This document shows, piece after piece, positions 38,924-48,451 of a DNA stretch of 64,000 nt. The notes under the pieces were generated by a model, which saw nothing but the letters and a program-made list of their open reading frames with translations, searched no databases and was not told where the DNA came from. How positions within the stretch are numbered: position 1 is the stretch's first letter; each line of letters starts with the position of its first letter. The position numbers were made by a program, and so were the translations under genes. The DNA is from DATFFO01 sp963744905. GTDB taxonomy: Bacteria > Actinomycetota > Acidimicrobiia > Spongiisociales > ZC4RG35. The stretch covers positions 248,001 through 312,000 of the forward strand of contig CAVUUV010000005.1 in NCBI GenBank assembly GCA_963744905.1, in the 5' to 3' direction.

Positions 38924-39772
38924 TCAGGTACGAGCTCCCACGGCCCGGGCGAGTGCATCCACGGTGCCGGCCAGGTCGGCCAGGCGACCGTCGCGCGACT
39001 CGCCCGCCTCGAGAAGCCGCATGGCGGCGTGATAACCGGTCCAGCTCTCCAGGCGTGAACGCGGCATGTTTCCCCCGTACCCGTCGAGGAATGCCTTGAC
39101 GGCATCATCGTCGTGGATCCTCCCGATCGCCCAGGTGGCAAGACTCACGTCCCACTCGGGCGGGGCCAGGGTGGCCCATTCCCAGTCGACCAGCATGACT
39201 TCTCCGGTCTCGCTGACCAGGAACTTGTCGGGGGTGGGATGGGTGTGAGCAGTGCCCGGCGTGCTGGAGGCGGGCGGGGGAGCGTTCAGAGCCATGTCCA
39301 GGACTTCCGGCGGGATCTGCAACTTGCGCCGGAAGCGTCCCAGACGATCGATGGTCGACCGGTAGTGACTGATGATGTAGTCGCCGTCCATTCCTCCCTC
39401 GAGGTTGGTGATGGACCCGGAACTGTCGTGCACCAGCCGGAGCACCTTGCCCGCCCGGGTCAGGACATCGAGGTTCTTGGTCATGCTTCGCAGGCTCCAA
39501 CCGCCTCCGTCCGTCAACTGTGCCCAGGCCGTGCCATCGGGCGTCACACCGCGGTCGATCAGTTGGGGAACACCTTCGATACCCGCCAGGGCCTCGAGGG
39601 CGTGCCGCTCCCTCCTCTCCCGGCCGGGAGTGGCATAGATCTTGATCACCGAGGCGCGGCCCGTCTCCTCGATCAGGCGGAAGACCCGGTTGCGCTGTCC
39701 ACCACCGGCGGCAGTGATCTCTCGCACCGAGGCGCGGGGGGCAATGGTCGCCACCAGCTTCATCGCTTCCAT
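38924..39772 (-). CDS. APH-like phosphotransferase fold, atypical catalytic loop
   Basis: 282 residues. The N-lobe has GGGQRNRVFRLI and SVIKIYATPG (Lys for ATP). The C-lobe has HTHPTPDKFLVSETGEVMLVDWEWATLAPPEWDVS. The DFG-equivalent Asp (VDWEWA) is present, but the catalytic loop HxDxxxxN reads HTHPTPDK: the Asp is replaced by His and the Asn by Lys. It is either a degenerate kinase or a family with a shifted catalytic residue. ATG 39772. It is divergent from thrS. No substrate can be named; the fold also covers choline and macrolide kinases. Confidence 0.75.
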   Translation of the reverse strand: MEAMKLVATIAPRASVREITAAGGGQRNRVFRLIEETGRASVIKIYATPGRERRERHALEALAGIEGVPQLIDRGVTPDGTAWAQLTDGGGWSLRSMTKNLDVLTRAGKVLRLVHDSSGSITNLEGGMDGDYIISHYRSTIDRLGRFRRKLQIPPEVLDMALNAPPPASSTPGTAHTHPTPDKFLVSETGEVMLVDWEWATLAPPEWDVSLATWAIGRIHDDDAVKAFLDGYGGNMPRSRLESWTGYHAAMRLLEAGESRDGRLADLAGTVDALARAVGART

Positions 39773-39833
39773 GTGGTAGCAGGCCTCCTACGTTTTATTC
39801 GGGCTTGGGACCCCACCAAGCCTTGTACGCTTG

Positions 39834-39853
39834 CCGGGACAGGCTAGTCCCGG
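39834..39853 (+). promoter_or_regulatory. Hairpin in the thrS upstream region
   Basis: CCGGGAC (39834-39840) pairs with GTCCCGG (39847-39853) around a 6-nt loop, about 100 bp upstream of thrS. It may belong to a leader or be a terminator-like element. There is no T-box consensus nearby. Confidence 0.35.
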
Positions 39854-39954
39854 TTCTGCCCGTGTCCACGACATAAGCGAAGCCATCACCGGGTCATTTC
39901 ATCCATCATGAGACAGCATCTCCAACCGATCCTCCCCAATCAGGAGTCCGCCCG

Positions 39955-41889
39955 ATGAGCATCCAGCTCACCTACCCGGACGGAAGCACAGCCGAACATC
40001 CCGACGGCACAACCGGTCGTCAGGTCGCCGCCTCCATCGGGCCGCGCCTGGCCGCAGCGGCCGTGGCCGTCACCCTGGACGGCCGGCTGCTGGACCTCGA
40101 CCGTCCCCTTCCGTCGGGTGGACTGTTTGCGGCCGTCACCGATGCCAGCCGGGAAGGAAGGTCGGTATTGCGGCACTCGGCTGCTCATGTGCTGGCACAG
40201 GCAGTCCTGTCCCTCTACGACGGAGCGACATTTGCCATCGGTCCCTCCATCGAGGACGGCTTCTACTACGACTTCGATGTCGGGCGAGCCTTCACACCCG
40301 AGGACCTGGAAGCGATCGAGTCCAGGATGGCCGAGATAATCGCCGCCGACCAGCCCTTCGTGCGCCAGACCATTTCCCGTGAGGAGGCCCTCGACCTGTT
40401 CGCCGGTCATCCTTACAAGCTGGAGATCATTCGATCGGTTGACACCTCGGAGGTGCCCGAGGGCGAAGAAGTCACCATCTATCGCAATAACGGCTTCGTC
40501 GATCTCTGTCGGGGCCCGCACGTGCCTTCAACCGGGCGGATCAGAGCTGTGAAGCTGCTGCGCTCGGCCGGGGCCTACTGGCGCGGCGACGAGTCGAATC
40601 CACAGCTGCAGCGCATTTACGGAACGGCCTGGGAGGACCAGAAGGCTCTGAACGAATACCTGACCCGCATCGAGGAAGCGGAACGCCGTGATCATCGTCG
40701 CCTGGGCCCCGAACTCGACCTGTTCTCCTTTCCGGCCGAGATGGGCGCTGGTTTGGTGGTGTGGCACCCCAAGGGAGGGATGCTGCGCAAGGTGGTCGAG
40801 GATCACAGCCGTCGCCTCCACGAGCGCTACGGATTTGAATTCGTTTTCACCCCCCACCTGGGCAAAGCCGAACTCTGGCAGACCTCGGGGCATCTCGACT
40901 TCTACGCCGAGAGCATGTATCCGGGAATAGAACTCGACGCCGAGCACGAGTATCGGGTCAAGCCCATGAACTGCCCTTTTCACATCCTCATCTACCGGTC
41001 ACGAGCGCGCAGCTACCGCGAACTGCCTCTGCGACTGTCGGAGTTGGGCAGCGTCTATCGCTACGAGCGCTCAGGGACCATCCACGGCCTGCTGAGGGCA
41101 CGGGGATTCACCCAGGACGACAGCCACACGTTCACCACCCGCGAACAGCTTCCGGCCGAGCTGTCGATGCATCTCGATTTCGTGCTCCAGTGGCTGAGGG
41201 ACTTCGGGTTCGAGGACTTCGACGCCGTCCTCTCCACCCGCGACCCCAACAAGTCGATGGGGGAGGTCGAGTTGTGGGATCAGGCCACCGACGCGCTGGC
41301 CCGGGTCCTGGTCGAAGCTGGAGTTCCCTACGAGGTGGAGGAAGGAGAGGGTGCCTTCTACGGCCCGAAAATCGATGTCAACGTCCGCGATGCCATCGGC
41401 CGGAGATGGCAGATCTCCACTATCCAGGTCGACTTCTTCCTGCCGGAACGGTTCCAGCTCGAATACAACTCGTCGGAGAACACTCCCATGCGCCCGGTCA
41501 TGATCCACTGCGCCAAGGCCGGCTCCATCGAGCGTTTCCTCGGAGTGCTCACCGAGCACTACGCGGGCGCCTTTCCCATGTGGCTGGCGCCGATCCAGGC
41601 CACCATCGTCCCTGTGGCCGACCGTCACCTCGACTATGCCGCCCGGGTCCACTCGGCACTGGAGGAGAGGGGACTGAGGGTCGAGGTAGACGACAGCAAC
41701 GAAACCGTTGGGGAGAAGATCCGCCGCGCCCTCAGCGCCAAGCACCCGTCCGTACTGGTCGTCGGCGACAAGGATGCAGAGGCAGGAACGGTCGGGCTTC
41801 GCTATTACGGCGAGGACGACGAGAGGCGCGGTGTCGCCCTCGCCGAGGCAGTCGGCGAGTTGGTCAAGAGCGCCGAGGTGCCGGGATGA
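39955..41889 (+). CDS. thrS: Threonine--tRNA ligase
   Basis: 644 residues, full length. Order: TGS domain (IQLTYPDGSTAEHPDGTTG), editing/SAD domain with HSAAHVLAQAV and RGPHVPSTG, class II catalytic core, anticodon-binding domain (IVPVADRHLDYA...). The catalytic zinc ligands are visible in KPMNCPFHILIYRS (Cys), ERSGTIHGLLRARGFTQDDSH (His) and HCAKAGSIERFLGVLTEHYAG (His). ATG 39955 follows AGGAG. It overlaps the next gene by ATGA. It charges tRNA-Thr in the cytoplasm. Confidence 0.97.
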   Translation: MSIQLTYPDGSTAEHPDGTTGRQVAASIGPRLAAAAVAVTLDGRLLDLDRPLPSGGLFAAVTDASREGRSVLRHSAAHVLAQAVLSLYDGATFAIGPSIEDGFYYDFDVGRAFTPEDLEAIESRMAEIIAADQPFVRQTISREEALDLFAGHPYKLEIIRSVDTSEVPEGEEVTIYRNNGFVDLCRGPHVPSTGRIRAVKLLRSAGAYWRGDESNPQLQRIYGTAWEDQKALNEYLTRIEEAERRDHRRLGPELDLFSFPAEMGAGLVVWHPKGGMLRKVVEDHSRRLHERYGFEFVFTPHLGKAELWQTSGHLDFYAESMYPGIELDAEHEYRVKPMNCPFHILIYRSRARSYRELPLRLSELGSVYRYERSGTIHGLLRARGFTQDDSHTFTTREQLPAELSMHLDFVLQWLRDFGFEDFDAVLSTRDPNKSMGEVELWDQATDALARVLVEAGVPYEVEEGEGAFYGPKIDVNVRDAIGRRWQISTIQVDFFLPERFQLEYNSSENTPMRPVMIHCAKAGSIERFLGVLTEHYAGAFPMWLAPIQATIVPVADRHLDYAARVHSALEERGLRVEVDDSNETVGEKIRRALSAKHPSVLVVGDKDAEAGTVGLRYYGEDDERRGVALAEAVGELVKSAEVPG

Positions 41890-42377
41890 GTGACGAATCC
41901 TCCCCCGACCGGCGTGTCACTCGCGAGGGGATCCACATCGACCGTGAAGTGGCCGATTCCGTCGCCATCGAGGAAGAGCTCGACTCCAACCTCACAGGCC
42001 CGTACCGGTTCCCCGACCCGGTCCGACGTCTCATCCCGGCGCTGATCTATCTCGCCGCCGCCATCGTGGTGGCGATCACCGTCAGCCCGGTACCCGCCCT
42101 CCTCCTGGTAGGCCTGGGCATATGGCACGGCGTCTCTGCATTCTCGCTGGACGTGGACCAGGAGGAGGCGATGATCGCCGCCGCCGCCGCCGTCCCCTTC
42201 AGCGTTGGCCACGCCTCTGCCGCCGTCACCTTTCACGGTCTACGCGCCCGTCCTCGCTGGTCGGTGATCCTCTACTCAGCCGCCGAGCCTCCCGATCAGC
42301 GCGCCCTGGTGGTGCTGGACGCCAGGACCGGTCAGATGCTCGGAGACCCCTTCATCGAGGAAATCCCTGCCCTGTGA
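41886..42377 (+). CDS. Two-TM membrane protein of unknown function, coupled to thrS
   Basis: 163 residues. An acidic cytoplasmic head (~55 residues) precedes two close hydrophobic helices (LIPALIYLAAAIVVAITVSPVPALLLVGLGIWHG), then a hydrophilic C-terminal domain of about 75 residues (VGHASAAVTFHGLRARPRWSVILYSAAEPPDQRALVVLDARTGQMLGDPFIEEI). ATG 41886 overlaps the thrS stop, so it is translated with it, but I see no functional link. It ends 15 bp from the end of gltA on the other strand. Not recognised. Confidence 0.72.
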   Translation: MSDESSPDRRVTREGIHIDREVADSVAIEEELDSNLTGPYRFPDPVRRLIPALIYLAAAIVVAITVSPVPALLLVGLGIWHGVSAFSLDVDQEEAMIAAAAAVPFSVGHASAAVTFHGLRARPRWSVILYSAAEPPDQRALVVLDARTGQMLGDPFIEEIPAL

Positions 42378-42392
42378 AGACCGCCGGTCCGG

Positions 42393-43679
42393 TCAGCCTC
42401 GCTGGTCGATGGGCGGCACGTCCCTGACCGCCGGGCCCGCGTAGACCTGCCGGGGACGAAATATCCGGGACTCGGGGTCGGCCGACATCTCCCGCCACTG
42501 GGCCAGCCACCCCGGGAGACGCCCGATGGCGAAGAGCACCGTGAACATATCGGTGGGAAAGCCCATGGCCCGATAGATGACTCCCGAGTAGAAGTCGACA
42601 TTGGGGTAGAGCTTGCGCTCGATGAAGTAGTCGTCCTCCAACGCCACCGCCTCCAGGTGCTTGGCCACGTCGAGAAGGGGATCGTCGACCCCAAGCTTCT
42701 CGAGCACGTCGTCGGCAGCCTGCTTGATGATCCGGGCCCGGGGATCGAAGTTCTTGTAGATACGGTGGCCGAAACCCATGAGCCGGAACGGGTCGTTCTT
42801 GTCCTTGGCTCGCTCGACGAAAGAGGCCACGTCCCCATCCGAGGAAACGATTTCGTCCAGCATCTCCAGCACCGCCTGATTGGCCCCGCCGTGGAGGGGG
42901 CCGGAAAGAGCGTGTATGCCCGCCGCCACCGAACTGAAGATGTTGGCATGTGAAGATCCCACCAGACGAACGGCAGAGGCCGAGCAGTTCTGCCCATGGT
43001 CGGCGTGGAGGATCAAGAGCACATTGAGGGCATTGGCTACGACTTTGTCCGGCACGTACTCCTCGGTCGGCACCGAAAACATCATGTGCAGGAACCGGGC
43101 CGGATAGTCGAGGTCGTTACGTGGATACACATAAGCCTGATGGGCCATGTACTTGTAGGTCCAGGCGACCATGGTCGGCACCTTGGCCAGCAGGCGGCGG
43201 GATGATATGTCTACAGCCTCCTCGTCCTGCGGGTCCAGCTTGTCGGGGTAGTAAGTGGCCAACGCCGAGGTGGCCGAGGCCAGGATCTGCATCGGGTGGG
43301 CCAGGTGCGGGAACGCCTCGAAGAGATTCTTCATGTCCTCGCGCAGGAGCGTGTGATGGGTTACCGAGTCCTCGTAGGCAGCGAGTTCGGCCGCCGTCGG
43401 CAACTCCCCGTACTGAAGCAAATAGGCAACCTCTAGGAACGTGCATTGCTCTGCGAGTTGCTCGATCGGATAGCCTCGATACCGGAGAATTCCTTGCTCG
43501 CCGTCGATGAAGCTCACCTGGGAACTCGTCTCGGCCGTATTGCCGAACCCCGAGTCCACCGTTATCAGCCCGGTGCTGGACCGAAGCGTCGATATGTCTA
43601 ATCCCACCTCCCCTTCGGTTCCCACCACCGCGGGCAGCTCGACTTCCTTGTCTTCGTAGCGAAGGACGGCGTTTGCCAT
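42393..43679 (-). CDS. gltA: Citrate synthase
   Basis: 428 residues, type II (hexameric) citrate synthase. Catalytic regions are GPLHGGANQAVLEML (His), FGHRIYKNFDPRA (His) and VDFYSGVIYRAMGFP (Asp). The N-terminal beta domain with SFIDGEQGILRYRGYPIEQLAE is intact. It condenses acetyl-CoA and oxaloacetate at the start of the TCA cycle. It lies 27 bp downstream of the EF-G-like gene on the same strand, so they may be cotranscribed. Confidence 0.97.
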   Translation of the reverse strand: MANAVLRYEDKEVELPAVVGTEGEVGLDISTLRSSTGLITVDSGFGNTAETSSQVSFIDGEQGILRYRGYPIEQLAEQCTFLEVAYLLQYGELPTAAELAAYEDSVTHHTLLREDMKNLFEAFPHLAHPMQILASATSALATYYPDKLDPQDEEAVDISSRRLLAKVPTMVAWTYKYMAHQAYVYPRNDLDYPARFLHMMFSVPTEEYVPDKVVANALNVLLILHADHGQNCSASAVRLVGSSHANIFSSVAAGIHALSGPLHGGANQAVLEMLDEIVSSDGDVASFVERAKDKNDPFRLMGFGHRIYKNFDPRARIIKQAADDVLEKLGVDDPLLDVAKHLEAVALEDDYFIERKLYPNVDFYSGVIYRAMGFPTDMFTVLFAIGRLPGWLAQWREMSADPESRIFRPRQVYAGPAVRDVPPIDQRG

Positions 43680-43706
43680 CAGCTTCCTTTCCGTCTGGTC
43701 CTGGTT

Positions 43707-45752
43707 CTATTCGTCTCGCTTGGCGGCGTCGACGATCTTCTGTGCCTCCTGATGGGGGACCTCTTCGTAGTGATCGAATCGCACCTCGAAAGTGCCCCTT
43801 CCGGAGGTCATGGAGCGCAGGTCCACTGCGTATCTCTGAACCTCTGACATCGGCACCTGAGCCTCGATAACCCGGACGCCTCCGTCGGTGTCCATCCCGA
43901 GAACTCGACCTCGTTTGGCGTTGATGTCGCCCATGATATCGCCGGTATATTCCTCGGGAACACGCACTGTCAGCGACATGATCGGCTCCAGCAAGACCGG
44001 GCGGAGGGAGGGTCCCGCCGATCTCACTGCCTGGATTCCGGCCATGCGAAATGAAAGCTCGTCCGAGTCGACCGAGTGGTATTTACCGTCGACCAGCTCG
44101 GCGGATAGATCTATCACCGGATGCCCGGCCAGAATCCCCCCCGTCAGTGCTTCTTCGACGCCCTTGTTCACCGCCGGGATGAACTGACGCGGAATCGAAC
44201 CGCCCTTGATACTGTCGATGAACTCGAAGCCCGAGCCGCGTGGTCGGGGAGCGAATCTGACCACCGCCACCCCGAACTGTCCCCGGCCTCCGGACTGCTT
44301 CTTGTGTTTGCCCTCGGCCTCTCCGCTGGAGGTGATCGTCTCCCGGTAGGGGACGGAAGGCAAGGCAGTGTCGACCTCCACCCCGTACTTGCGGGCGATG
44401 CGAGCCAGGCTCACGTCCAGATGGGCGTCTCCCAGGCCGGCCAGGATGGTCTCACCGGTCTCGGCCCTGCGTTCGACGCGGATGGTGGGGTCCTCCTCGG
44501 TGAGCCGGGCGAGGGCAGTCGATAGCTTCTCCTCGTCCTGGTTGGATCGGGGTGAGATGGCCAGCTCCATCACCGGCGAAGGCATCTCCATTGGTGATAT
44601 GACGATGTCCGAGCCGGGGGAGCGGAGCGTGTCGCCCGCCCGGGCCTGCTCGGCCTTGGCCACGGCCGCGATCTCGCCCATGCTCACCTCGTGGATGTCC
44701 AGGTGCTCCCGGCCCTGGAGGCGAAACAGGTTGTGCATGCGAACCCGCCCATCGGAGGCCAGCTCGAGCTCGACATCCCCGTCGATGTGGCCGGCGAAGA
44801 CCCGGAACAGGGAGATCCGGCCCACGAATGGGTCCGAGATCGTCTTGAACACGTACGCCGCCACCGGCCCGTCCGCATTCATCTTCAGGTCGCCCGACTC
44901 GAGGGGGAGGGAGGGATGCTCGGCGGGGCCGGGCCCGAAATCCAACAGGAACTCTGCCAGCGTGTCGACTCCCACCAGCGTCGTGGCCGAAGCCACCAGC
45001 ACCGGGAAGATCTCACCGGCGATCATCCCGCGGTGCACAGTGTTGACGATGACCTCTCGTGACGGCTCTTCACCTTCGAAATAGGCCTCCATCAGGGCGT
45101 CGTCGGTTTCGACCACCGATTCGATCAGGGCCGTATGAGCGCTGTGGACCAGTTCACTGACCGATTCGGGGAGATCACCCAGCTTCCCCTGCTTCTCACC
45201 CGGCTCGTACAGGTAAGCACGCTCGGAAACCACTCGCACGAGCCCGCTCAAGCTCCCCTCCGAACCGATCGGAACCTGCACCGGTGCCACCCGCTTGCCG
45301 AAGGTTTCCTTGAGCTGGTCGAGGGTGCGCTGGAATGAAGCCCTGTCCCTGTCGAGCTTGGTGATCACGATCGCCCGGGCGATCCCCTCCTCGGCCGCCA
45401 CCCGCCACAGCAGCTCGGTCTGGACCTCGACTCCGTCGACGGCCGAAACCACGAACAGGGCCAGGTCGGCAGCCCGCAGGGCGGCCCGCGCATCGCCGGA
45501 GAAGTCTGCGTATCCGGGGGCGTCGATGAGGTTGATCTGATGATCCCCCCAGTCGAAAGACGCCACCGCCAGGCTCAGGGAGATCTTGCGGTCGATCTCC
45601 TCGGGCTCGTGGTCCAGGGTGCTGGTGCCCTGATCCACCGATCCCTGCCTGGTCGTGGCGCCGGCCACATACAGCAGTGCCTCGGCCAGAGAGGTCTTGC
45701 CACTGCCGCCGTGCCCTACGAGGGCGACGTTGCGGATTCTCTCTGGGACCAT
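43707..45752 (-). CDS. Elongation factor G-like protein (EF-G2 subfamily)
   Basis: 681 residues. GTPase motifs: G1 GHGGSGKTS, G3 DAPGYADF, G4 ITKLDRD (Thr in place of the canonical Asn). Domains II-V follow, including GAHLDVSLARIARKYGVEVDT-like (GDAHLD) and a C-terminal PEEYTGDIMGDINAKRGRVLGMD. It lacks the G2 region of true EF-G and carries the shorter form of the EF-G-like proteins found in actinobacteria, whose role (perhaps ribosome rescue or a stress-time translation factor) is not settled. The genuine fusA should lie with rpsL/rpsG elsewhere. Confidence 0.87.
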   Translation of the reverse strand: MVPERIRNVALVGHGGSGKTSLAEALLYVAGATTRQGSVDQGTSTLDHEPEEIDRKISLSLAVASFDWGDHQINLIDAPGYADFSGDARAALRAADLALFVVSAVDGVEVQTELLWRVAAEEGIARAIVITKLDRDRASFQRTLDQLKETFGKRVAPVQVPIGSEGSLSGLVRVVSERAYLYEPGEKQGKLGDLPESVSELVHSAHTALIESVVETDDALMEAYFEGEEPSREVIVNTVHRGMIAGEIFPVLVASATTLVGVDTLAEFLLDFGPGPAEHPSLPLESGDLKMNADGPVAAYVFKTISDPFVGRISLFRVFAGHIDGDVELELASDGRVRMHNLFRLQGREHLDIHEVSMGEIAAVAKAEQARAGDTLRSPGSDIVISPMEMPSPVMELAISPRSNQDEEKLSTALARLTEEDPTIRVERRAETGETILAGLGDAHLDVSLARIARKYGVEVDTALPSVPYRETITSSGEAEGKHKKQSGGRGQFGVAVVRFAPRPRGSGFEFIDSIKGGSIPRQFIPAVNKGVEEALTGGILAGHPVIDLSAELVDGKYHSVDSDELSFRMAGIQAVRSAGPSLRPVLLEPIMSLTVRVPEEYTGDIMGDINAKRGRVLGMDTDGGVRVIEAQVPMSEVQRYAVDLRSMTSGRGTFEVRFDHYEEVPHQEAQKIVDAAKRDE

Positions 45753-45876
45753 CGAACCTCCTCACTCGACCGGCCCTGGCGATGATAGGAACCCTTCAGC
45801 CGGGTTCGCACCGCCGACCTGTCTGGCTGCCACCGACAGCCTGGCCCCCTCCATCATCTGTTACGTTGTCATCCAC

Positions 45877-46449
45877 GTGATCGACTCTCGTGTTCGACCC
45901 CGAATTCAGGGATTCATCGGGCCCATCGGCCGTTTTCTGGCGACAATCGGTGTCACCCCCGCCGTGATGACCTCGATCGGATTGCTGACCACGATCGCCG
46001 GGGCGGTGGTGATAGGCACCGGCCATCTGGCAACGGGCGCCGGCATAGCCCTGGCCGGGTCGGCTCTCGACGGTCTCGACGGCACCGTGGCCCGAGCAGC
46101 CGGAAAGGTGTCTTCGCGAGGAGCGTTCCTCGATGCGGGGAGCGATCGGATCGGTGAGATCGCCGCTTTCGCAGGCCTGGCCGTGGCGAGGGAGGGAGAT
46201 GCGCGGGTCCTGCTGCTGATCGTGCTCTCCGTGGGCGGGGCCATGCTCGTACCGTATCTGAGGGCCAAGGCCGAGTCGGTGGGACTGAACGGCAGCGGTG
46301 GCGTCATGGGCCGGGCCGAGCGGGTCATCCTCTTCGCCGCCGGACTGATACTGGGATGGGTCGAGCCGATGCTGTGGCTGATGGTGGCCTCGGTCTGGTA
46401 CACGGCCATCCACCGCTTCGTTTCTACCTACCGCAGCATCCAGCCGTGA
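45877..46449 (+). CDS. pgsA: CDP-alcohol phosphatidyltransferase (phosphatidylinositol-phosphate synthase-like)
   Basis: 190 residues, integral membrane. The signature D-x2-D-G-x2-A-R-x8-G-x3-D-x3-D is present as DGLDGTVARAAGKVSSRGAF-LDAGSD. In actinobacteria the pgsA gene next to patA and pimA encodes the phosphatidylinositol-phosphate synthase that begins PIM synthesis. GTG 45877 is the best start; upstream codons lack family similarity. The stop overlaps patA (GTGA). The gene name follows mycobacterial use; whether the acceptor is inositol-phosphate or glycerol-phosphate is inferred from context. Confidence 0.88.
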   Translation: MIDSRVRPRIQGFIGPIGRFLATIGVTPAVMTSIGLLTTIAGAVVIGTGHLATGAGIALAGSALDGLDGTVARAAGKVSSRGAFLDAGSDRIGEIAAFAGLAVAREGDARVLLLIVLSVGGAMLVPYLRAKAESVGLNGSGGVMGRAERVILFAAGLILGWVEPMLWLMVASVWYTAIHRFVSTYRSIQP

Positions 46450-47384
46450 GGAATTGGGCGGCCTACCTGGCACTGCGGGCCGCGGTGGCGTTCACCGGTG
46501 TCCTTCCCGAGCCCGTGATGCGGCGTCTGGGGCGGGCAGCCGGGACCGTCTGGTGGCTGGTCGATCCCCGCCGCAGACGCTTCGCCTCCCGACACATGGC
46601 GAGACTGGGTGCTCCCCGTTCGGCCGTGAGGGAGGTATTTGCCTCCTACGGCCGTTACTGGGCTGAGTCGTTCTGGGTTAGACCGGCTCGATTCTCCCAA
46701 ATGCGGCGCTTCATGTCCGTCGACGGGCTCGACAACCTGGCCAGGGCGAGGGCGGGGGGCAAGGGCGTGATCCTCGCATTGCCTCATCTCGGCAACTGGG
46801 AGGCGGCGGCCCTGATCGGTGCTGACGTGAACCTGCCCGTGGTGGCCGTAGCCGAGAAGCTCGCCAACCGGCGAATCACGGAGTGGTTCACCGAGCAGCG
46901 ATCCATGTTCGGCATCGAGATCGTGCTCACCGGATCCGGCCGGGCCAGCCGTCGACGACTCATCGAAGCCCTGGGCGAGGGCAAGGGGGTGGCATTGCTC
47001 TGCGACCGTGACCTGTCCGGTCGCGGCGTCACGGTCGAGTTCTGCGGCGAGAAGACGACGCTGCCCGCCGGTCCCGCCTCGCTGGCCCTCAGAACGGGAA
47101 CCGAGATCCTGCCCGTGGGCATGTACTTCCGGCCCGGCCCCGGCTATCACGCCATCATCGCCCCGCCCGTCTCCACCCGTCTTGCCCGGCCCGTCCCCAC
47201 CGGCAGGTCGACGTCCGGGTCGACTGGCCCGTCGCGGGCGGATTCGAAGCCACCCGCTCGACGAACGGACCCCGACGTCGCCAGCCTGACCCAGGCCCTG
47301 GCCGAAGGCCTGGAGGACCTGATCCGCAGAGAGCCGGGGCAATGGCACCTGCTCCAACCGAACTGGCCCTCCGACGAGGTGTGA
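46446..47384 (+). CDS. patA: Phosphatidylinositol mannoside acyltransferase (PatA-like, LpxL/HtrB family)
   Basis: 312 residues. The acyltransferase H-x4-E motif is in LPHLGNWEAAALIGAD; the second conserved block is CDRDLSGRGVTVEFCG. A short hydrophobic N-terminus anchors it to the membrane. PatA acylates the mannose of PIM1. It starts at GTG 46446, overlapping pgsA, and pimA begins 3 bp after its stop, so the three genes form one unit. The region around residues 245-275 (TGRSTSGSTGPSRADSKPPA) is a Ser/Pro-rich insertion. Confidence 0.88.
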   Translation: MRNWAAYLALRAAVAFTGVLPEPVMRRLGRAAGTVWWLVDPRRRRFASRHMARLGAPRSAVREVFASYGRYWAESFWVRPARFSQMRRFMSVDGLDNLARARAGGKGVILALPHLGNWEAAALIGADVNLPVVAVAEKLANRRITEWFTEQRSMFGIEIVLTGSGRASRRRLIEALGEGKGVALLCDRDLSGRGVTVEFCGEKTTLPAGPASLALRTGTEILPVGMYFRPGPGYHAIIAPPVSTRLARPVPTGRSTSGSTGPSRADSKPPARRTDPDVASLTQALAEGLEDLIRREPGQWHLLQPNWPSDEV

Positions 47385-47387
47385 GCG

Positions 47388-48422
47388 GTGCGGATCGGCC
47401 TGGTGTGCCCCTATGACCTGGGTCGGCCGGGTGGCGTGCAGCAATTGTGCCGGGAGCTCGGAAACCGCCTCGTGGCGGCCGGGCACGAGGCGCTGCTGGT
47501 AGGTCCCGGCGATGGATCCGGATTCGTCTCAGTAGGCAAGACCCTGGGGATCAGGGGGAATCGCTCCGTGGTCCCCATCTGTCTCGACCCGCGCTCGGTC
47601 TCCACCACCCGGGCCGCGCTGGAGGGAGTCGACGTCGTCCACGCCCACGAGCCTCTGATCCCTCTGGTGGGATGGGCCGGTCTTGGCCGATCCTCCATTC
47701 CCACCGTGGCCACCTTTCATGCCCATCCCCCCGGCTGGGTCAGGTTCGGCTATCGATGGGGGGCCATCGTCCTGAGACGCCGGCTTCGGGCGGTTGCCCT
47801 CACCGCCGTGAGCCAGGTGGCGGCCTCGGCTCTTCCCGCCTCCTGGGGGCCGGTCACCATCGTGCCCAATGCCATCGAGGCCTCGAGCTACGACCGACCC
47901 GTGCCCCGGAGCCGCGAGCGGGTTGCGTTCCTGGGCCGCGACGAGCGCCGCAAGGGCCTGGACGTGCTGCTACGGGCCTGGCCCGAGGTTCGTCGGCTCC
48001 ACCCCTCCGCAGAGTTGATCGTGCTCGGCGCCTCCCGCCCGGGAACCACGCCCGGAGTCGAGTTCCTGGGCCGGGTCGACGAAGACACCAAACGCCGGAC
48101 GCTGGCATCCAGTGCCGTCTTCGCAGCTCCCCATCTCGGAGGTGAGAGCTTTGGAATCGTGGTAGCCGAGGCAATGGCGGCCGGGTGCGCGGTGGTCGCC
48201 TCCGATCTGGATGCCTTTCGAGCAGTGCTCAACGGAGCAGGCCTGCTGGTGCCGCCGGGGGATTCGGCCTCCCTGGCCACGGCCATATCCGGACTTCTCT
48301 CCAATCCCACAAGGGCATCGGCGTTGGGGGAAATGGGCAGGCATCGAGTGCAGGGCTACGACTGGTCGTCGGTGACCGGGCGCTACATCGAGATCTACGA
48401 ATCCGTCGTTGCGGCGGGCTGA
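47388..48422 (+). CDS. pimA: Phosphatidylinositol mannosyltransferase (PimA-like GT4 glycosyltransferase)
   Basis: 344 residues, GT-B fold. N-terminal Rossmann start MRIGLVCPYDLGRPGGVQQLCRELGNRLVAAGHEALLVGPG, acceptor region VVHAHEPLIPL and donor motif E-x7-E in GGESFGIVVAEAMAAGCAVVASDLDAF. PimA moves mannose from GDP-mannose to the inositol of phosphatidylinositol, the first step toward PIMs and lipoglycans. Located right after pgsA-patA. GTG 47388 start. Confidence 0.9.
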   Translation: MRIGLVCPYDLGRPGGVQQLCRELGNRLVAAGHEALLVGPGDGSGFVSVGKTLGIRGNRSVVPICLDPRSVSTTRAALEGVDVVHAHEPLIPLVGWAGLGRSSIPTVATFHAHPPGWVRFGYRWGAIVLRRRLRAVALTAVSQVAASALPASWGPVTIVPNAIEASSYDRPVPRSRERVAFLGRDERRKGLDVLLRAWPEVRRLHPSAELIVLGASRPGTTPGVEFLGRVDEDTKRRTLASSAVFAAPHLGGESFGIVVAEAMAAGCAVVASDLDAFRAVLNGAGLLVPPGDSASLATAISGLLSNPTRASALGEMGRHRVQGYDWSSVTGRYIEIYESVVAAG

Positions 48423-48451
48423 AGTACCATCGGGAGACGGAAGGAGTAACT

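Noticed and set aside
39773..39954. A T-box or threonine riboswitch before thrS
   Set aside because: Only simple hairpins; no T-box consensus or specifier loop. Actinobacterial T-boxes are mainly at ileS.
43707..45752. The canonical fusA (EF-G)
   Set aside because: Divergent length, a changed G4 motif and lack of rpsL/rpsG/tuf neighbours fit the EF-G-like paralogue instead.
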